Shown: positions 49,908 to 62,961, counted from the first letter of the stretch. The stretch is 64,000 nucleotides of DNA from Thiobacillus sp. (GCA_024709165.1 JANJXF010000077.1:1-64000), one strand, 5' to 3'. The notes: generated from the letters alone by a model not told the origin. Made by a program: numbers and translations.

Positions 49908-51311
49908 ATGTCCGGTCAAACCCTATTCCAGAAACTGTGGGACGCCCACGTCGTCCACGTCGAGCCCGACGGCACCACGCTGCTCTACATCGACCGCCAC
50001 CTGGTGCACGAAGTCACCAGTCCGCAGGCGTTCGAGGGGCTGAAGCTCGCCGGCCGTACGCCGCGTCGCACCGACGCGGCGATCGCCGTGCCCGACCACA
50101 ATGTGCCGACCACCGACCGCAGCCAGGGCATCGCCGACCCGGTGTCGCGCCTGCAGGTGGAGACGCTCGACGCCAACTGCGCCGAGTTCGGCATCACCGA
50201 GTTCAAAATGGACGACATCCGTCAGGGCATCGTCCACGTCATCGGCCCCGAGGAAGGGCTGACCCTGCCGGGCATGACCGTGGTGTGCGGCGACTCGCAC
50301 ACCTCGACGCACGGCGCGTTCGGCGCGCTGGCGTTCGGCATCGGCACCTCCGAGGTCGAGCACGTGCTGGCGACGCAATGTCTGTGGCAGAAGCCGTCGA
50401 AGACCCTGCTGGTCAAGGTCGAGGGCACGCTGGGCCGCGGCGTCACCGCCAAGGACATCGCGCTCGCGATCATCGGCGAGATCGGCACGGCCGGCGGCAC
50501 GGGCTATGCCATCGAGTTCGGCGGATCGGCGATTCGTGCGCTGACGATGGAAGGCCGCATGACGCTGTGCAACATGGCGATCGAGGCGGGTGCGCGTGCC
50601 GGCATGGTCGCCGTCGACGCAACCACGATCGACTATGTGAAGGGCCGCCCCTATGCGCCCCAGGGCGAGGCCTGGGACAAGGCCGTGGCCTGGTGGAATA
50701 CATTGCACTCGGACGCCGACGCGCAGTTTGACCGCGTGGTGGAACTCGACGCCACAAAGATCGAACCGCAGGTCACCTGGGGTACCTCGCCCGAGATGGT
50801 GACGACGGTGAGCGGGCGCGTACCCAACCCCACCGATGCTCCGAACGAGGTCAAGGCCAACGACTGGTTACGCGCGCTCGACTACATGGGCTTGGCGGCC
50901 GGCACGCCGATTGCCGAAATCCCGGTCGACAAGGTGTTCATCGGCTCGTGCACCAATTCCCGCATCGAGGATTTGCGCGAAGCCGCCGCGGTGGCCAAGG
51001 ACCGCAAGATCGCGTCCGGCGTCAAGCTGGCGCTGGTGGTGCCGGGCTCGGGCCTGGTAAAACGCCAGGCTGAACAAGAAGGGCTCGACAAGGTCTTTAT
51101 CGAAGCGGGCTTCGAATGGCGCGAGCCGGGCTGCTCGATGTGCCTGGCGATGAACGCTGATCGGCTGGAGCCGGGCGAGCGTTGCGCTTCCACCTCCAAC
51201 CGCAATTTCGAGGGCCGGCAGGGGCAGGGTGGGCGCACCCACCTCGTCAGCCCGGCAATGGCCGCCGCCGCCGCGTGTGCCGGGCATTTCGTTGACGTAC
51301 GTCATTTTTGA
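49908..51311 (+). CDS. leuC: 3-isopropylmalate dehydratase large subunit
   Basis: 467 aa; [37 protein letters not shown]. Confidence 0.97.
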   Translation: MSGQTLFQKLWDAHVVHVEPDGTTLLYIDRHLVHEVTSPQAFEGLKLAGRTPRRTDAAIAVPDHNVPTTDRSQGIADPVSRLQVETLDANCAEFGITEFKMDDIRQGIVHVIGPEEGLTLPGMTVVCGDSHTSTHGAFGALAFGIGTSEVEHVLATQCLWQKPSKTLLVKVEGTLGRGVTAKDIALAIIGEIGTAGGTGYAIEFGGSAIRALTMEGRMTLCNMAIEAGARAGMVAVDATTIDYVKGRPYAPQGEAWDKAVAWWNTLHSDADAQFDRVVELDATKIEPQVTWGTSPEMVTTVSGRVPNPTDAPNEVKANDWLRALDYMGLAAGTPIAEIPVDKVFIGSCTNSRIEDLREAAAVAKDRKIASGVKLALVVPGSGLVKRQAEQEGLDKVFIEAGFEWREPGCSMCLAMNADRLEPGERCASTSNRNFEGRQGQGGRTHLVSPAMAAAAACAGHFVDVRHF

Positions 51312-51323
51312 GGAACAATTCCC

Positions 51324-51449
51324 ATGAAACCTATGATCGCCGTCCTGATCACCGCCGTGATGACCCTGGCGGGGTGCAACACCATCCAGGGTATGGGTCA
51401 GGATATCCAGAAGGCCGGCGGTGCAATCGAGCGCGCCGGCAGTAAATGA
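51324..51449 (+). CDS. Entericidin-like small lipoprotein
   Basis: 41 aa [41 protein letters not shown]; lipobox LAGC; stop overlaps leuD start (AAATGATG). Confidence 0.88.
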   Translation: MKPMIAVLITAVMTLAGCNTIQGMGQDIQKAGGAIERAGSK

Positions 51450-52087
51450 TGCGGGCATTCACCACGCTTGACGGGCTGGTGGCGCCGCTCGACCGCGCCA
51501 ACGTCGACACCGACGCCATCATTCCCAAGCAGTTCCTGAAGTCGATCAAACGTGCAGGCTTCGGCCCCAACCTGTTCGACGAATGGCGCTACCTTGACCA
51601 CGGCGAGCCGGGTATGGATCCCGCCACGCGCCAGCCGAATCCGGATTTCGTGCTGAACTTCCCGCGCTATCAGGGTACCTCGGTGCTGCTGGCGCGCGAC
51701 AATTTCGGCTGCGGATCGAGCCGCGAGCATGCGCCGTGGGCGCTGGAGGACTACGGCATCCGCGCGGTCATCGCGCCGAGTTTCGCCGACATCTTCTACA
51801 ACAACTGCTTCAAGAACGGCATTCTTCCCATCGTCCTCGACGCCGTTGTGGTCGACCGGCTGTTCCAAGAATGCGAGGCGAGCGAGGGCTATCGTCTCGG
51901 CATCGATCTCGACAAGCAGACGGTGACGACGCCGGGCGGCGAAATCCTGAAATTCGAGGTCGACGGTGGCCGCAAGCATCGCCTGCTGAATGGGCTCGAC
52001 GACATCGGCCTGACGCTGCTGCAGGGCGACAAGATCAAGGCGTACGAAGAACGGCGCAAGCAGGAAGCGCCGTGGCTGTTTGCATGA
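51446..52087 (+). CDS. leuD: 3-isopropylmalate dehydratase small subunit
   Basis: 213 aa; [33 protein letters not shown]. Confidence 0.97.
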   Translation: MMRAFTTLDGLVAPLDRANVDTDAIIPKQFLKSIKRAGFGPNLFDEWRYLDHGEPGMDPATRQPNPDFVLNFPRYQGTSVLLARDNFGCGSSREHAPWALEDYGIRAVIAPSFADIFYNNCFKNGILPIVLDAVVVDRLFQECEASEGYRLGIDLDKQTVTTPGGEILKFEVDGGRKHRLLNGLDDIGLTLLQGDKIKAYEERRKQEAPWLFA

Positions 52088-52095
52088 TTATTTTT

Positions 52096-52170
52096 TCATC
52101 CGCGAAGGACGCTAAGGTCACGAAGAAGAATCTCCCTTCGTGTTTCTTCGCGTCCTTCGCGGACAAAGGA
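52096..52170. repeat. Intergenic hairpin element, copy C (TCCGCGAAGGACGC...CGTCCTTCGCGGAC)
   Basis: Compact copy with near-perfect arms in leuD-leuB spacer. Confidence 0.75.
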
Positions 52171-52180
52171 TTTTGAAAAC

Positions 52181-53257
52181 ATGAAAATTGCAGTCTTGCC
52201 GGGTGACGGCATCGGTCCGGAAATCGTCGCGCAGGCGGTGAAGGTGCTGGAGGCGCTGCGCGCCGACGGCGCGAAGATCGAGATGGAAACCGCGCCGATC
52301 GGCGGCGCCGGCTACGACGCGGCGGGCGACCCGCTGCCCGAGGCGACGCTCGCGCTCGCGCGCACGGCCGACGCCGTGCTGCTCGGCGCGGTCGGCGGGC
52401 CGAAGTACGACACGCTCGACCGTCCCCTGCGCCCCGAGCGCGGCCTCCTGCGTATCCGCAAGGAGCTGAATCTGTTCGCCAACCTGCGCCCGGCGCTGCT
52501 GTACCCGGAACTCGCCGGCGCGTCGTCGCTGAAGCCCGAGGTGGTGTCCGGACTCGACATCATGATCGTGCGCGAACTGACCGGCGACGTATATTTCGGT
52601 CAGCCACGCGGCATCGAAGTGAGGCCGAGTCCAACCGGGGGAAGCGAACGTGTCGGCTTCAACACCATGCTGTATTCCGAATCCGAAGTGCGCCGCGTCG
52701 CCCATGTCGCCTTCGGTATCGCGATGAAGCGCGGCAAGCGCCTGTGCTCGGTGGAAAAATCCAACGTGCTCGAATGCTCGGAACTGTGGAAGGAAGTCAT
52801 GATCGAGGTGGCGAAGAGTTACCCCGAGGTCGAGCTTTCACACATGTACGTCGACAACGCCGCGATGCAGATCATCCGTGCACCCAAGCAGTTCGACACG
52901 CTCGTCACCGGCAACATCTTCGGCGACATCCTTTCGGACGCCGCTTCCATGCTGTCGGGTTCGATCGGTATGTTGCCGTCGGCATCCCTGGACGAACGCA
53001 ACAAGGGTATGTACGAGCCGATCCACGGTTCCGCGCCGGACATCGCCGGGAAGAACATGGCGAACCCGCTCGCCACCATTCTTTCCGTGGCGATGATGTA
53101 CCGTTATACCTTCGCCGATCTCGATACTGCCGACCGCATCGAGAACGCGGTGAAGAAAGTGATTGCACAGAGCTATCGCACCGGCGATATCTGGACCGAG
53201 GGCACGCGCAAGGTGTCGTGCAGCGAGATGGGCGACGCGGTGGTGAAGGCTTTTTGA
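52181..53257 (+). CDS. leuB: 3-isopropylmalate dehydrogenase
   Basis: 358 aa; [23 protein letters not shown]. Confidence 0.97.
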   Translation: MKIAVLPGDGIGPEIVAQAVKVLEALRADGAKIEMETAPIGGAGYDAAGDPLPEATLALARTADAVLLGAVGGPKYDTLDRPLRPERGLLRIRKELNLFANLRPALLYPELAGASSLKPEVVSGLDIMIVRELTGDVYFGQPRGIEVRPSPTGGSERVGFNTMLYSESEVRRVAHVAFGIAMKRGKRLCSVEKSNVLECSELWKEVMIEVAKSYPEVELSHMYVDNAAMQIIRAPKQFDTLVTGNIFGDILSDAASMLSGSIGMLPSASLDERNKGMYEPIHGSAPDIAGKNMANPLATILSVAMMYRYTFADLDTADRIENAVKKVIAQSYRTGDIWTEGTRKVSCSEMGDAVVKAF

Positions 53258-53260
53258 TTT

Positions 53261-53320
53261 TCTCGGCAAAGTACGCGAAATCAAGGTATTTCTTCGCGTT
53301 TCTTCGCGTCCTTCGCGGAC
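53261..53320. repeat. Intergenic hairpin element, copy D (right arm conserved, left arm decayed)
   Basis: TTTCTTCGCGTTTCTTCGCGTCCTTCGCGGAC in leuB-asd spacer. Confidence 0.65.
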
Positions 53321-53345
53321 AGGAATTTAATCGGAGACAAACGAA

Positions 53346-54473
53346 ATGATGAAAGTAGGCTTGATCGGCTGGCGCGGCATGGTGGGTTCCGTGTTGATGG
53401 GGCGCATGAAGGACGAGCGCGATTTCGACCACATCGACCCGGTGTTCTTCACCACGTCGAACGTCGGCGGCAAAGGCCCCGACATCGGCCGCACGATCGA
53501 TGGGGGGCAGCTTCCGCCGCTGAAGGACGCCAACAGCATCGACGACCTGCGTGCCTGCGACACAATCATCAGCTGCCAGGGCGGCGATTACACCAAGGAA
53601 ATCTACCCGAAGCTGCGCGCTGCCGGATGGAACGGCTACTGGATCGACGCAGCCTCGACACTCAGGATGAAGGACGAGGCCATCATCATCCTCGACCCGG
53701 TCAACGGCAACGTGATTCGGGACGGCATCGCCAATGGGGTCAAGACCTACGTCGGCGGCAACTGCACGGTGTCCTTGATGCTGATGGCGATGGGCGGGCT
53801 GTTCGATGCAGGGCTGGTCGAGTGGGTGTCGCCGATGACCTACCAGGCGGCGTCCGGCGCCGGTGCGCGCAACATGAAGGAACTCATCATGCAGATGGGC
53901 GCCATCCACGGCGAGGTCGCCGACATGGTGGGCGACCCTGCGGCCGCGATCCTGGAGATCGACCGCAAGGTGGCCGAGTTCATCCGCTCCGACGACTACC
54001 CGCTGGACGCATGGCCGGTGCCGCTCGCGGGAAATCTCATTCCGTGGATCGACGTCGCGCTCGAATCCGGCCAGTCGAAGGAGGAATGGAAGGCGCAGGT
54101 CGAGGCCAACAAGATCATGGGCAGGAGCGCCAGTCCCATTCCCATCGACGGTCTGTGCGTGCGCGTGGGTGCCATGCGCTGCCACTCGCAGGCGCTCACC
54201 GTCAAGCTGACCCGCGACGTGCCGCTCGCGGACATCCACGGCCTGATCGCCGCGCACAACCAATGGGTGAAGGTGGTGCCGAACGACCGCGAGATCACCA
54301 TGCGCGAACTCACTCCCGCGGCGGTGACCGGCACGCTGACGGTGCCGATCGGCCGCATGCGCAAACTCAACATGGGGCCGCAGTACCTCGCTGCGTTCAC
54401 CGTCGGCGACCAGCTCCTGTGGGGCGCCGCAGAGCCGCTGCGCCGCATGTTGCGCATCCTGCTGGAGGCCTGA
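53346..54473 (+). CDS. asd: Aspartate-semialdehyde dehydrogenase
   Basis: 375 aa; [19 protein letters not shown]..., [12 protein letters not shown]. Confidence 0.97.
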   Translation: MMKVGLIGWRGMVGSVLMGRMKDERDFDHIDPVFFTTSNVGGKGPDIGRTIDGGQLPPLKDANSIDDLRACDTIISCQGGDYTKEIYPKLRAAGWNGYWIDAASTLRMKDEAIIILDPVNGNVIRDGIANGVKTYVGGNCTVSLMLMAMGGLFDAGLVEWVSPMTYQAASGAGARNMKELIMQMGAIHGEVADMVGDPAAAILEIDRKVAEFIRSDDYPLDAWPVPLAGNLIPWIDVALESGQSKEEWKAQVEANKIMGRSASPIPIDGLCVRVGAMRCHSQALTVKLTRDVPLADIHGLIAAHNQWVKVVPNDREITMRELTPAAVTGTLTVPIGRMRKLNMGPQYLAAFTVGDQLLWGAAEPLRRMLRILLEA

Positions 54474-54603
54474 GGCGGACGAAAAACTCGCCGGATGGCA
54501 ATCTGGTGCGCTTGTTGCTCTAAAGATTGCGCCTGCCGAGCCGTCAATAGTGGCGTCGACGATTCAACAGCTCCGCCTGGCGGGGCGTACAGGGAGAAAC
54601 GGG

Positions 54604-57054
54604 ATGAAATTGAAGCGCTTCACCACATATCTGGCGGCTGCGGGACTGATCGCGCTGCCGTGGATGGCGCACGCTGCGGGTCTCGGAAAACTGTCCGTCA
54701 CCTCGGCACTGGGCCAGCCGCTGGCCGCGGAGATCGAGGTGTTTGCGGCGGACAAGGCCGAATTCGACAGCCTGACCGCCAATCTGGCGTCCGACCAGGC
54801 CTTTCGCGAGGCGCGGGTCGAGTTCGCACCCATTCTCTCCTCCCTGCGCTTCTCCATCGAACGCAAGCCCGACGGCAGGGCCGTGCTCAAACTCAGCACG
54901 AACCGTCCGGTCAACGATCCCTTCGTCGATCTCGTCCTTGAACTGAACTGGAACTCCGGCCGCCTGGTGCGTGAGTACACCATGCTGCTCGATCCACCCG
55001 GCATGGCGGCGCCGCAGAAGCCTGCGCCGGCGGTGGTGGTGGCACCCGTACAGATTGCCGCACCCAAGGCCACGTCCAAGCCGGCGCCTGCACCTGAACC
55101 GGCGGCGCCCCCGCCTGCTGCCGAGGCGCCCGCCGCACCGGCGCCCAAGGCCGCCACCAAGCCGGCGGAGAGTACGGAACCGGCCGCTGCGCCGACCCAG
55201 ATTGTCGTCAAACGCGGCGATACGCTGGCGAAAATCGCCAACCGAGTCCGCCCGCAAGGCGTCAGCCTGGAACAGGCCCTGGTCGGTCTGTACCGCGAGA
55301 ACGCCAAGGCCTTCGAAGGCAACATGAACCGGTTGAAGTCGGGCAAGACGCTCAACATCCCGGGCGCGGAAGCGCTGGCCGACATCACCCGGCAGGAGGC
55401 CGCGCGCGAAATCCGCCTGCAGGCCGAAGACTGGCGCGCCTACCGCCAGAAGCTCGCGGCCGCCGTGCAGGAAGCGCCTGTGGCCAAAGCCGAGCCGTCG
55501 CAGGCCGCAACGGGCAAGATCACCCCCAAGGTCGAGGACAAGGCCAAGCCTGCGCCCGAGGCGCAACAGGACGTGTTGAAGCTGTCCAAGGCACCGGCGG
55601 CCGCTGCAAAGGCGGATGAGGCACGCGCGTTGCAGGACAAGCTGCGCGCCCAGGAAGAAGACGCCATCGCACGGCAGAAGGCGCTCGACGAATCCGGCCA
55701 GCGTGTTGCTGCCCTCGAAAAACAGATCGAGGACATGCAGAAGCTGGTCGAGATGAAGGACCAGGAGCAGCAGGCACAGCAGCAGGAGGTTGCCCCCGAG
55801 CCCGCACCCGAGCCCAAGATGGAAACCCCGCCCGCACCCAAACCCGCTCCGGCGCCCGCGGTCACGGCACCGCCTGCCGCGCCGCCGGCCGGCGAGGCCT
55901 GGTACGCCCCGCTGCTGGAAAACCCGCTCTACTGGGGCGGCGGTCTGGCGGCGCTGGGTCTGGGAGGCGTGCTGTGGTGGATGCTGGCCGGCGGCGGGCG
56001 CCGCCGCAAGGCCACCGCCACCGCGCTGGAAGACAGCATCATGAGCAGCGGCGAAGTACGGCCGAACACCGTCATCGGCGCCGCATCCGGCGGCAGCGTG
56101 AACACCGGCGACACGTCTTTCCTCACCGATTTCAGCCAGGCGGGTCTTGGCACCATCGACACGCATGACGTCGATCCCATCGCCGAGGCCGAGGTGTACA
56201 TGGCTTACGGCCGCGATGCCCAGGCCGAGGAGATCCTCAAGGAAGCCATCAACAAGAATCCGGATCGCCACGAGATTCGCGTCAAACTGCTGGAAATTTA
56301 TGCGGCGCGCCGCAACACCCAGGCCTTCGGCGCAGGCGCAGGCGAGCTCTACGCGGCGCTCGGCAGCAAACAACATCCCCTGTGGGACAAGGTCTGCGAG
56401 ATGGGACGCAGCATCGATCCCACCAATCCGCTGTACGGGGGTGCGGAGTCCGCCGGGGCGGCTGCGACGGTTGCCGCCACCGACGCGATCGCCGGTGGTG
56501 CAGTGGCCTTCGGTGGCGACGTGCCGGCCGAGGCACCGGCTGCCGAGCCGGAGCCCGAAGTTTTTCCCACCTTCGCACCGGAACCGGAACCTGCGCTCGA
56601 AGCGGTTGATGTCGTCACATCCGGCCCGCTGGAGTTCGAGTCGGCCGGCAATGTCCTCAGCTTCGACACCCGCGCGGAAGCCGCGGTGGCCGCGGACATC
56701 CCGGCGACCGCCGAGCAGGCCTACGTGGAACCGGACACGCAAGGCCTCGATTTCGAACTGCCCGAGCTCGACCTCCCGGATGTGCAGGACGATGAACTGA
56801 AGCTGGACCTCGGCCTGGAGGAAGACAGCGGCCCCGACAGCAAATTCGATTTCAGCGGCCTCGACCTCGACCTGGGCGAAGCCGGCGGCAGCGAGCTCGA
56901 GCTCGACGAAGTCGGCACCAAGCTAGATCTTGCTCGTGCCTACGTCGAAATGGGCGACAAGGAAGGCGCCCGCGAAATTCTCAACGAAGTGCTGGCCGAA
57001 GGCAGCGACAGGCAGAAGACCGACGCCAAGGACATGCTGGGCGCGCTGGGCTGA
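54604..57054 (+). CDS. fimV: FimV/HubP-like polar pilus assembly protein
   Basis: 816 aa; LGKLSVTSALGQPLAAEIEVFA, LysM-like region, acidic C-term LDLARAYVEMGDKEGAREILNEVLAEG. Confidence 0.92.
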   Translation: MKLKRFTTYLAAAGLIALPWMAHAAGLGKLSVTSALGQPLAAEIEVFAADKAEFDSLTANLASDQAFREARVEFAPILSSLRFSIERKPDGRAVLKLSTNRPVNDPFVDLVLELNWNSGRLVREYTMLLDPPGMAAPQKPAPAVVVAPVQIAAPKATSKPAPAPEPAAPPPAAEAPAAPAPKAATKPAESTEPAAAPTQIVVKRGDTLAKIANRVRPQGVSLEQALVGLYRENAKAFEGNMNRLKSGKTLNIPGAEALADITRQEAAREIRLQAEDWRAYRQKLAAAVQEAPVAKAEPSQAATGKITPKVEDKAKPAPEAQQDVLKLSKAPAAAAKADEARALQDKLRAQEEDAIARQKALDESGQRVAALEKQIEDMQKLVEMKDQEQQAQQQEVAPEPAPEPKMETPPAPKPAPAPAVTAPPAAPPAGEAWYAPLLENPLYWGGGLAALGLGGVLWWMLAGGGRRRKATATALEDSIMSSGEVRPNTVIGAASGGSVNTGDTSFLTDFSQAGLGTIDTHDVDPIAEAEVYMAYGRDAQAEEILKEAINKNPDRHEIRVKLLEIYAARRNTQAFGAGAGELYAALGSKQHPLWDKVCEMGRSIDPTNPLYGGAESAGAAATVAATDAIAGGAVAFGGDVPAEAPAAEPEPEVFPTFAPEPEPALEAVDVVTSGPLEFESAGNVLSFDTRAEAAVAADIPATAEQAYVEPDTQGLDFELPELDLPDVQDDELKLDLGLEEDSGPDSKFDFSGLDLDLGEAGGSELELDEVGTKLDLARAYVEMGDKEGAREILNEVLAEGSDRQKTDAKDMLGALG

Positions 57055-57058
57055 TCGT

Positions 57059-57661
57059 TTGCACCCGCTCGCCCGCATCCTGTTGTGGTGCGGCTGGGCG
57101 GTGGCGGTCGAGCGCGCTGCCCCGCCCCTGCTGGCAATCCTGGCCGCCGCCTCCGCGACGGCCTTTCTGTTTGCGTCCTCGCGTGCCCAGCTGTTGCGGC
57201 TGCTGCGGCGCACCCGCTGGCTGCTTGCCGTGCTGTTCATCGCTCACGCCTACGCACTGCCCGGTGCCGCCGCGTGGCCCGCGCTGGAATGGGCGAGTCC
57301 TAGCGTCGAAGGCGTGCAGGCGGGTGGCCTGCGGGTCGCACGCCTGGTGCTGCTGCTCGCCGGCCTCGCGCTGCTGCTCGCCTACACTGCGCGGCCACGC
57401 CTGATTTACGGGCTGTACACCCTGGCCCGGCCGCTGGCGGCGCTTGGCTTCGACCGCCGTGCCTTTGCCGTGCGGCTCGGCCTGACACTCGACTATGTCG
57501 AACACGCGCCGAAGCCGACGCGCTGGCTCGATGCCCTGCGTGCCCCGATACCCGATGCGGAAACGCCGGTCAGCTATCGACTGGACGTCGAGCCCTGGCA
57601 AAGCCGCGACAGCGCCGCCATACTCGTGGGCTTGCTTCTACTGGGATGCGCTTTGGCATGA
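57059..57661 (+). CDS. Putative membrane protein, CbiQ/EcfT-like
   Basis: 200 aa from TTG 57059; hydrophobic segments; [37 protein letters not shown] reminiscent of CbiQ; 4 nt overlap with truA. Confidence 0.6.
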   Translation: MHPLARILLWCGWAVAVERAAPPLLAILAAASATAFLFASSRAQLLRLLRRTRWLLAVLFIAHAYALPGAAAWPALEWASPSVEGVQAGGLRVARLVLLLAGLALLLAYTARPRLIYGLYTLARPLAALGFDRRAFAVRLGLTLDYVEHAPKPTRWLDALRAPIPDAETPVSYRLDVEPWQSRDSAAILVGLLLLGCALA

Positions 57662-58437
57662 GAATCGTCATCGGCCTCGAATATCGGGGGCAGGGGTTTT
57701 GCGGCTGGCAGTCGCAGCCGCAGCGCTGCGGCGTGCAGGACGCCCTGGAAGCCGCGGTCGGCGCCATTGCCGGCATGAAAACGACGGTCACCGCCGCCGG
57801 GCGTACCGATACCGGCGTGCATGCTGCCCTGCAGGTCGCGCACTTCGACGTGTCGGTGGAGCGTCCGCTCACCGCGTGGGTACGCGGGGTCAACAGCCAT
57901 CTGCCCGAAGGCGTGGCGGTGCTGTGGGCGCGCGAAACGGCCGCGTCCTTTCATGCGCGCTTTGCCGCCATCCAGCGCGGCTATCGCTATGTGCTGCTCA
58001 ATCATCCGGTGCGCCCCGGTCTCAATGCAGGCCTCGTCGGCTGGCATCACCGCCCGCTCGACGCCGACGCGATGAAGCGCGCGGCGCTGCATCTTATCGG
58101 CCGGCACGACTTTTCTGCCTTCCGTGCCGCCGAATGTCAGGCGAAATCTCCGGTCAAGGAACTGCGTCGCGCGCATGTCGAACGGCGCGGCGACTATCTT
58201 CTGTGCGACTTCCAGGCCGATGGTTTTCTGCACCACATGGTGCGCAACATCATGGGCAGCCTAGTCCAGATCGGCGCCGGCGTGCAAGACGGCGAGTGGC
58301 TGGGCGAACTCCTGGCGAGCCGCGACCGCACCCGCGCGGCGCCGACCTTCGATGCCGCCGGGCTCTATCTCACCCATATCCGGTATCCTGCGCACTTTGC
58401 CCTGCCGGAGACCTCCGACCGATGGCTGTTCGCGTAA
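57658..58437 (+). CDS. truA: tRNA pseudouridine synthase A
   Basis: [44 protein letters not shown]. Confidence 0.97.
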   Translation: MRIVIGLEYRGQGFCGWQSQPQRCGVQDALEAAVGAIAGMKTTVTAAGRTDTGVHAALQVAHFDVSVERPLTAWVRGVNSHLPEGVAVLWARETAASFHARFAAIQRGYRYVLLNHPVRPGLNAGLVGWHHRPLDADAMKRAALHLIGRHDFSAFRAAECQAKSPVKELRRAHVERRGDYLLCDFQADGFLHHMVRNIMGSLVQIGAGVQDGEWLGELLASRDRTRAAPTFDAAGLYLTHIRYPAHFALPETSDRWLFA

Positions 58438-59038
58438 AAATCTGCGGCATCACCCGTCTGGCGGACCTGCGCGCCGCCTGCGACGCCGGTGCCGACGCGC
58501 TCGGCTTCGTGTTCTACGACAAGAGCCCGCGCCACGTGTCCATCCAAACTGCGGCTGCTCTGCTGCGCGAGCTGCCGCCCTTCGTGCAGTCGGTGGGACT
58601 GTTCGTCAACGCCGATCCCGCCTTCGTCGCGTCGGTGCTGAACGTCGTGCCGCTCGACCTGTTGCAATTCCACGGTGACGAGACGCCGGCCGGCTGTGCG
58701 CGTTATGGCCGGCCCTGGATCAAGGCGGTTCGCGTCAGTGCCACGACGGATTTGCTAAAATACGCGGCTGACTTCGCGGGCGCCCGTGGTCTGCTGCTCG
58801 ATGCCTTCGTGCCCGGTGTGCCGGGCGGCACCGGCGAACGCTTCGACTGGCGCCTGATCCCGCCGGACCTGCCGCTTCCGATCGTGCTTTCGGGTGGGCT
58901 CGATCCCGGCAACGTCGTCGAGGCGGTGCGCACGGTGCGGCCGTGGGCGGTCGACGTCTCCTCCGGCGTGGAGGCCGCGAAGGGCATCAAGGACGCGCAG
59001 CGCATTGCGCGATTCATTGCGAACGCGAAAGAAGCATC

Positions 59039-59042
<4 letters not shown>
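58422..59042 (+). CDS. trpF: Phosphoribosylanthranilate isomerase
   Basis: 206 aa; [28 protein letters not shown]. Confidence 0.96.
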
Positions 59043-60238
<1,196 letters not shown>

Positions 60239-60240
60239 AT

Positions 60241-61149
60241 ATGGCGATTCCGGATTTTCAAAGCATCTTCCTGCCGCTTCTCAAGGCATGTGCGGATGGT
60301 CAGGAACACACCAAGCAGGAGTTGTTGCCTCTGCTGGCAAAACAGTTCGGCTTGAGTGACGGGGATCTTGCAGTCAAGCTTGCCAGCGGCAAGCAGGGGA
60401 TGTTCGATAACCGGGTGGGATGGGCAAAGAGTTATCTGAAGCAGGCTGGGTTGCTTGAGAACTTGCGTCGCGGTGTTTTCAAGATTACTGCGCGTGGGCT
60501 GCAGGTGTTGAATGAGAACCCCCAGCCCTTGAATGTCAGGTACCTCAAACGCTTTCCCGAATTTGTGGTTTTCAATGCCGGCAAACCCAAAGATGAGAGC
60601 AAACTTGCCGAATCCATTTCGGCAAACCAGGAAACCCCCGACGAACTTATTGCCGCTGGCTACAGGCAATTGCGTGAGGCGCTTGCGATTGAATTACTGG
60701 AGCGAATCCGAAGTGTCAGTGCCTGGCAGTTTGAAGAATTGGTCGTCGAACTGCTGCTTAAGATGGGTTATGGCGGTACGCAGGAAGATGCAGGGCGCGT
60801 CGTCGGGAAAAGTGGTGATGGTGGTATTGACGGCATCATCAATGAGGACCGGCTCGGCCTGGATGTGATCTACATTCAAGCCAAGCGATGGGAGGCAGAT
60901 GTGGGCCGCCCTGAAATCCAGAAATTTGTCGGTGCGCTGGCTGGAAACAAGGCTAACAAAGGTGTATTCATTACCAGTGCGGGCTTCTCAAAAGGCGCGA
61001 CCGAGTATGCGTCACAAGTGAATCACAGGGTTGTTCTGATCGATGGCCAGACGCTGGCAGAACTGATGATTGACCACGATCTGGGTGTCTCCACCAAGGA
61101 TGTCTATACAGTGAAACGCTTGGACACCGATTATTTTGAAGAAGACTGA
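60241..61149 (+). CDS. mrr: Mrr-family (type IV-like) restriction endonuclease
   Basis: 302 aa; N-term Mrr winged helix, catalytic GDGGIDGIINEDRLGLDVIYIQAKRW (D...QAK); GVFITSAGFSKGATEYA. Confidence 0.92.
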   Translation: MAIPDFQSIFLPLLKACADGQEHTKQELLPLLAKQFGLSDGDLAVKLASGKQGMFDNRVGWAKSYLKQAGLLENLRRGVFKITARGLQVLNENPQPLNVRYLKRFPEFVVFNAGKPKDESKLAESISANQETPDELIAAGYRQLREALAIELLERIRSVSAWQFEELVVELLLKMGYGGTQEDAGRVVGKSGDGGIDGIINEDRLGLDVIYIQAKRWEADVGRPEIQKFVGALAGNKANKGVFITSAGFSKGATEYASQVNHRVVLIDGQTLAELMIDHDLGVSTKDVYTVKRLDTDYFEED

Positions 61150-61152
61150 ACC

Positions 61153-61959
61153 ATGAGCCGCATCGGCCCCACCTTCGCCGCGCTGAAAGCGCAAAACAAG
61201 AAAGCCCTGATTCCCTTCATTACCGCCGGGGATCCCGGCAAGGGCATGACCGTGCCGCTGATGCACGCACTGGTGGAAGCCGGCGTGGACATCATCGAGC
61301 TGGGGGTGCCGTTTTCCGACCCGATGGCGGATGGGCCGGTAATTCAGCGTGCGTCGGAGCGGGCGCTGGCGAACAAGGTGGGGTTGAAGGACGTCTTGGG
61401 CATGGTCGCCGAATTCCGCAAGGCCAATGCCGCCACGCCAGTGGTGCTGATGGGCTATGCGAATCCGGTGGAACGCATGGGCTATGAAAATTTCGCCCAG
61501 GCGGCGAAGGCAGCCGGAGTGGATGGCGTGCTGACGGTGGACATTCCGCCGGAAGAGGCGGCCGGTATCGCCGAGGCTTTCCGGACACATGAGATCGATC
61601 CGATCTTCCTCCTGTCGCCGACCACGCCGGAGTCGCGCATCGAGCAGGTGGCAGCGGTTGCCGGTGGTTTCATCTACTACGTGTCGCTGAAGGGCGTCAC
61701 CGGGTCGGCCAATCTCGATATCGACGAGGTGGCGCGCAAGATTGCCCTGGTGCGCAAGCATTGCGACCTGCCGGTGGGTGTCGGCTTCGGTATTCGTGAC
61801 GCGGAATCCGCGTGTGCGGTGGCGCGTGTCGCCGATGCCGTGGTGGTGGGCAGCCGCATCGTCGGCGAGATCGAGATCGCGCCGGAAGGCGGCTGTGTCG
61901 ACCGCGTGAAGTACCTGGTTGCAGAGTTGCGGCGCGGTGTGGACGCCGCAAGCAGATGA
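61153..61959 (+). CDS. trpA: Tryptophan synthase alpha chain
   Basis: 268 aa; [55 protein letters not shown]. Confidence 0.97.
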   Translation: MSRIGPTFAALKAQNKKALIPFITAGDPGKGMTVPLMHALVEAGVDIIELGVPFSDPMADGPVIQRASERALANKVGLKDVLGMVAEFRKANAATPVVLMGYANPVERMGYENFAQAAKAAGVDGVLTVDIPPEEAAGIAEAFRTHEIDPIFLLSPTTPESRIEQVAAVAGGFIYYVSLKGVTGSANLDIDEVARKIALVRKHCDLPVGVGFGIRDAESACAVARVADAVVVGSRIVGEIEIAPEGGCVDRVKYLVAELRRGVDAASR

Positions 61960-62038
61960 AATGAACGCCGGGGGTGCGCCGCACCCTCTCCCCGCCCCGT
62001 TCACTCAAGCGAGGGGCGATAACGTCAGGGACATTCCC

Positions 62039-62905
62039 ATGAGCTGGTTCCAGAAAATTCTGCCACCGAAGATCAAGCGCCGGGCGGATGCGCGCAAGTC
62101 GATGCCGGAAGGCCTGTGGTCGAAATGTCCGGCGTGCAACGAGGTGCTGTATCGCGCCGACCTCGAGAGCAACCTTGAGGTATGCCCGAAGTGCGGACAT
62201 CATCATCGCATCGGCGCGCGTGCGCGCCTGGCCATGTTTCTCGACGCGGAGGGGCGGCACGAAATCGGCATGCACGTGACGCCGCTCGATCCGCTGAAAT
62301 TCAAGGACAGCAAGAAATATCCCGACCGCTTGAAGGAGGCGCAGGGCGCCACGTCGGAGGGCGACGCGCTGGTGGTGATCGGCGGCAGCGTGAGGGCGGT
62401 GCCGGTGGTCGCGGCGGCGTTCGAGTTCAAGTTCATGGGCGGTTCGATGGGTTCGGTGGTGGGCGAGCGCTTCGTGCAGGGCGTGGAGGAGGCGATCGGG
62501 TCGAATTCGGCCTTCGTGTGTTTCTCCGCCAGTGGCGGTGCGCGCATGCAGGAGGGGCTGTTCTCGTTGATGCAGATGGCCAAGACCTCGGCTGCGCTCA
62601 CCCAGTTGTCGCGTCACCGCCTGCCCTTCATCTCGGTGCTGACCGATCCCACCATGGGCGGGGTGTCGGCGAGCTTCGCCATGCTTGGTGATCTCGTCAT
62701 CGCCGAGCCCAATGCGCTGATCGGGTTCGCCGGTCCGCGTGTGATCGAGCAGACCGTGCGCGAGACTCTCCCGGAAGGGTTCCAGCGCGCCGAGTTCCTG
62801 CTCGACAAGGGGGCGGTCGATCGTATCGTCGACCGGCGCGAGATGCGCGACGAACTCGCCGCCACGCTGACGATGTTGATGGGGCGGCCGGCACTGGCGG
62901 CCTAA
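62039..62905 (+). CDS. accD: Acetyl-CoA carboxylase carboxyltransferase subunit beta
   Basis: 288 aa from ATG 62039; Zn ribbon [26 protein letters not shown]. Confidence 0.97.
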   Translation: MSWFQKILPPKIKRRADARKSMPEGLWSKCPACNEVLYRADLESNLEVCPKCGHHHRIGARARLAMFLDAEGRHEIGMHVTPLDPLKFKDSKKYPDRLKEAQGATSEGDALVVIGGSVRAVPVVAAAFEFKFMGGSMGSVVGERFVQGVEEAIGSNSAFVCFSASGGARMQEGLFSLMQMAKTSAALTQLSRHRLPFISVLTDPTMGGVSASFAMLGDLVIAEPNALIGFAGPRVIEQTVRETLPEGFQRAEFLLDKGAVDRIVDRREMRDELAATLTMLMGRPALAA

Positions 62906-62961
62906 CTCCGCCAGCCGCCGTCATGCGCGGTTCCCGGCGAGAACCGCGTGGAGAGCCGATC

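Noticed and set aside
57495-58421. N-terminal extension of trpF to 515 aa
   Set aside because: Overlaps truA in another frame; canonical TrpF begins [11 protein letters not shown] at 58422.
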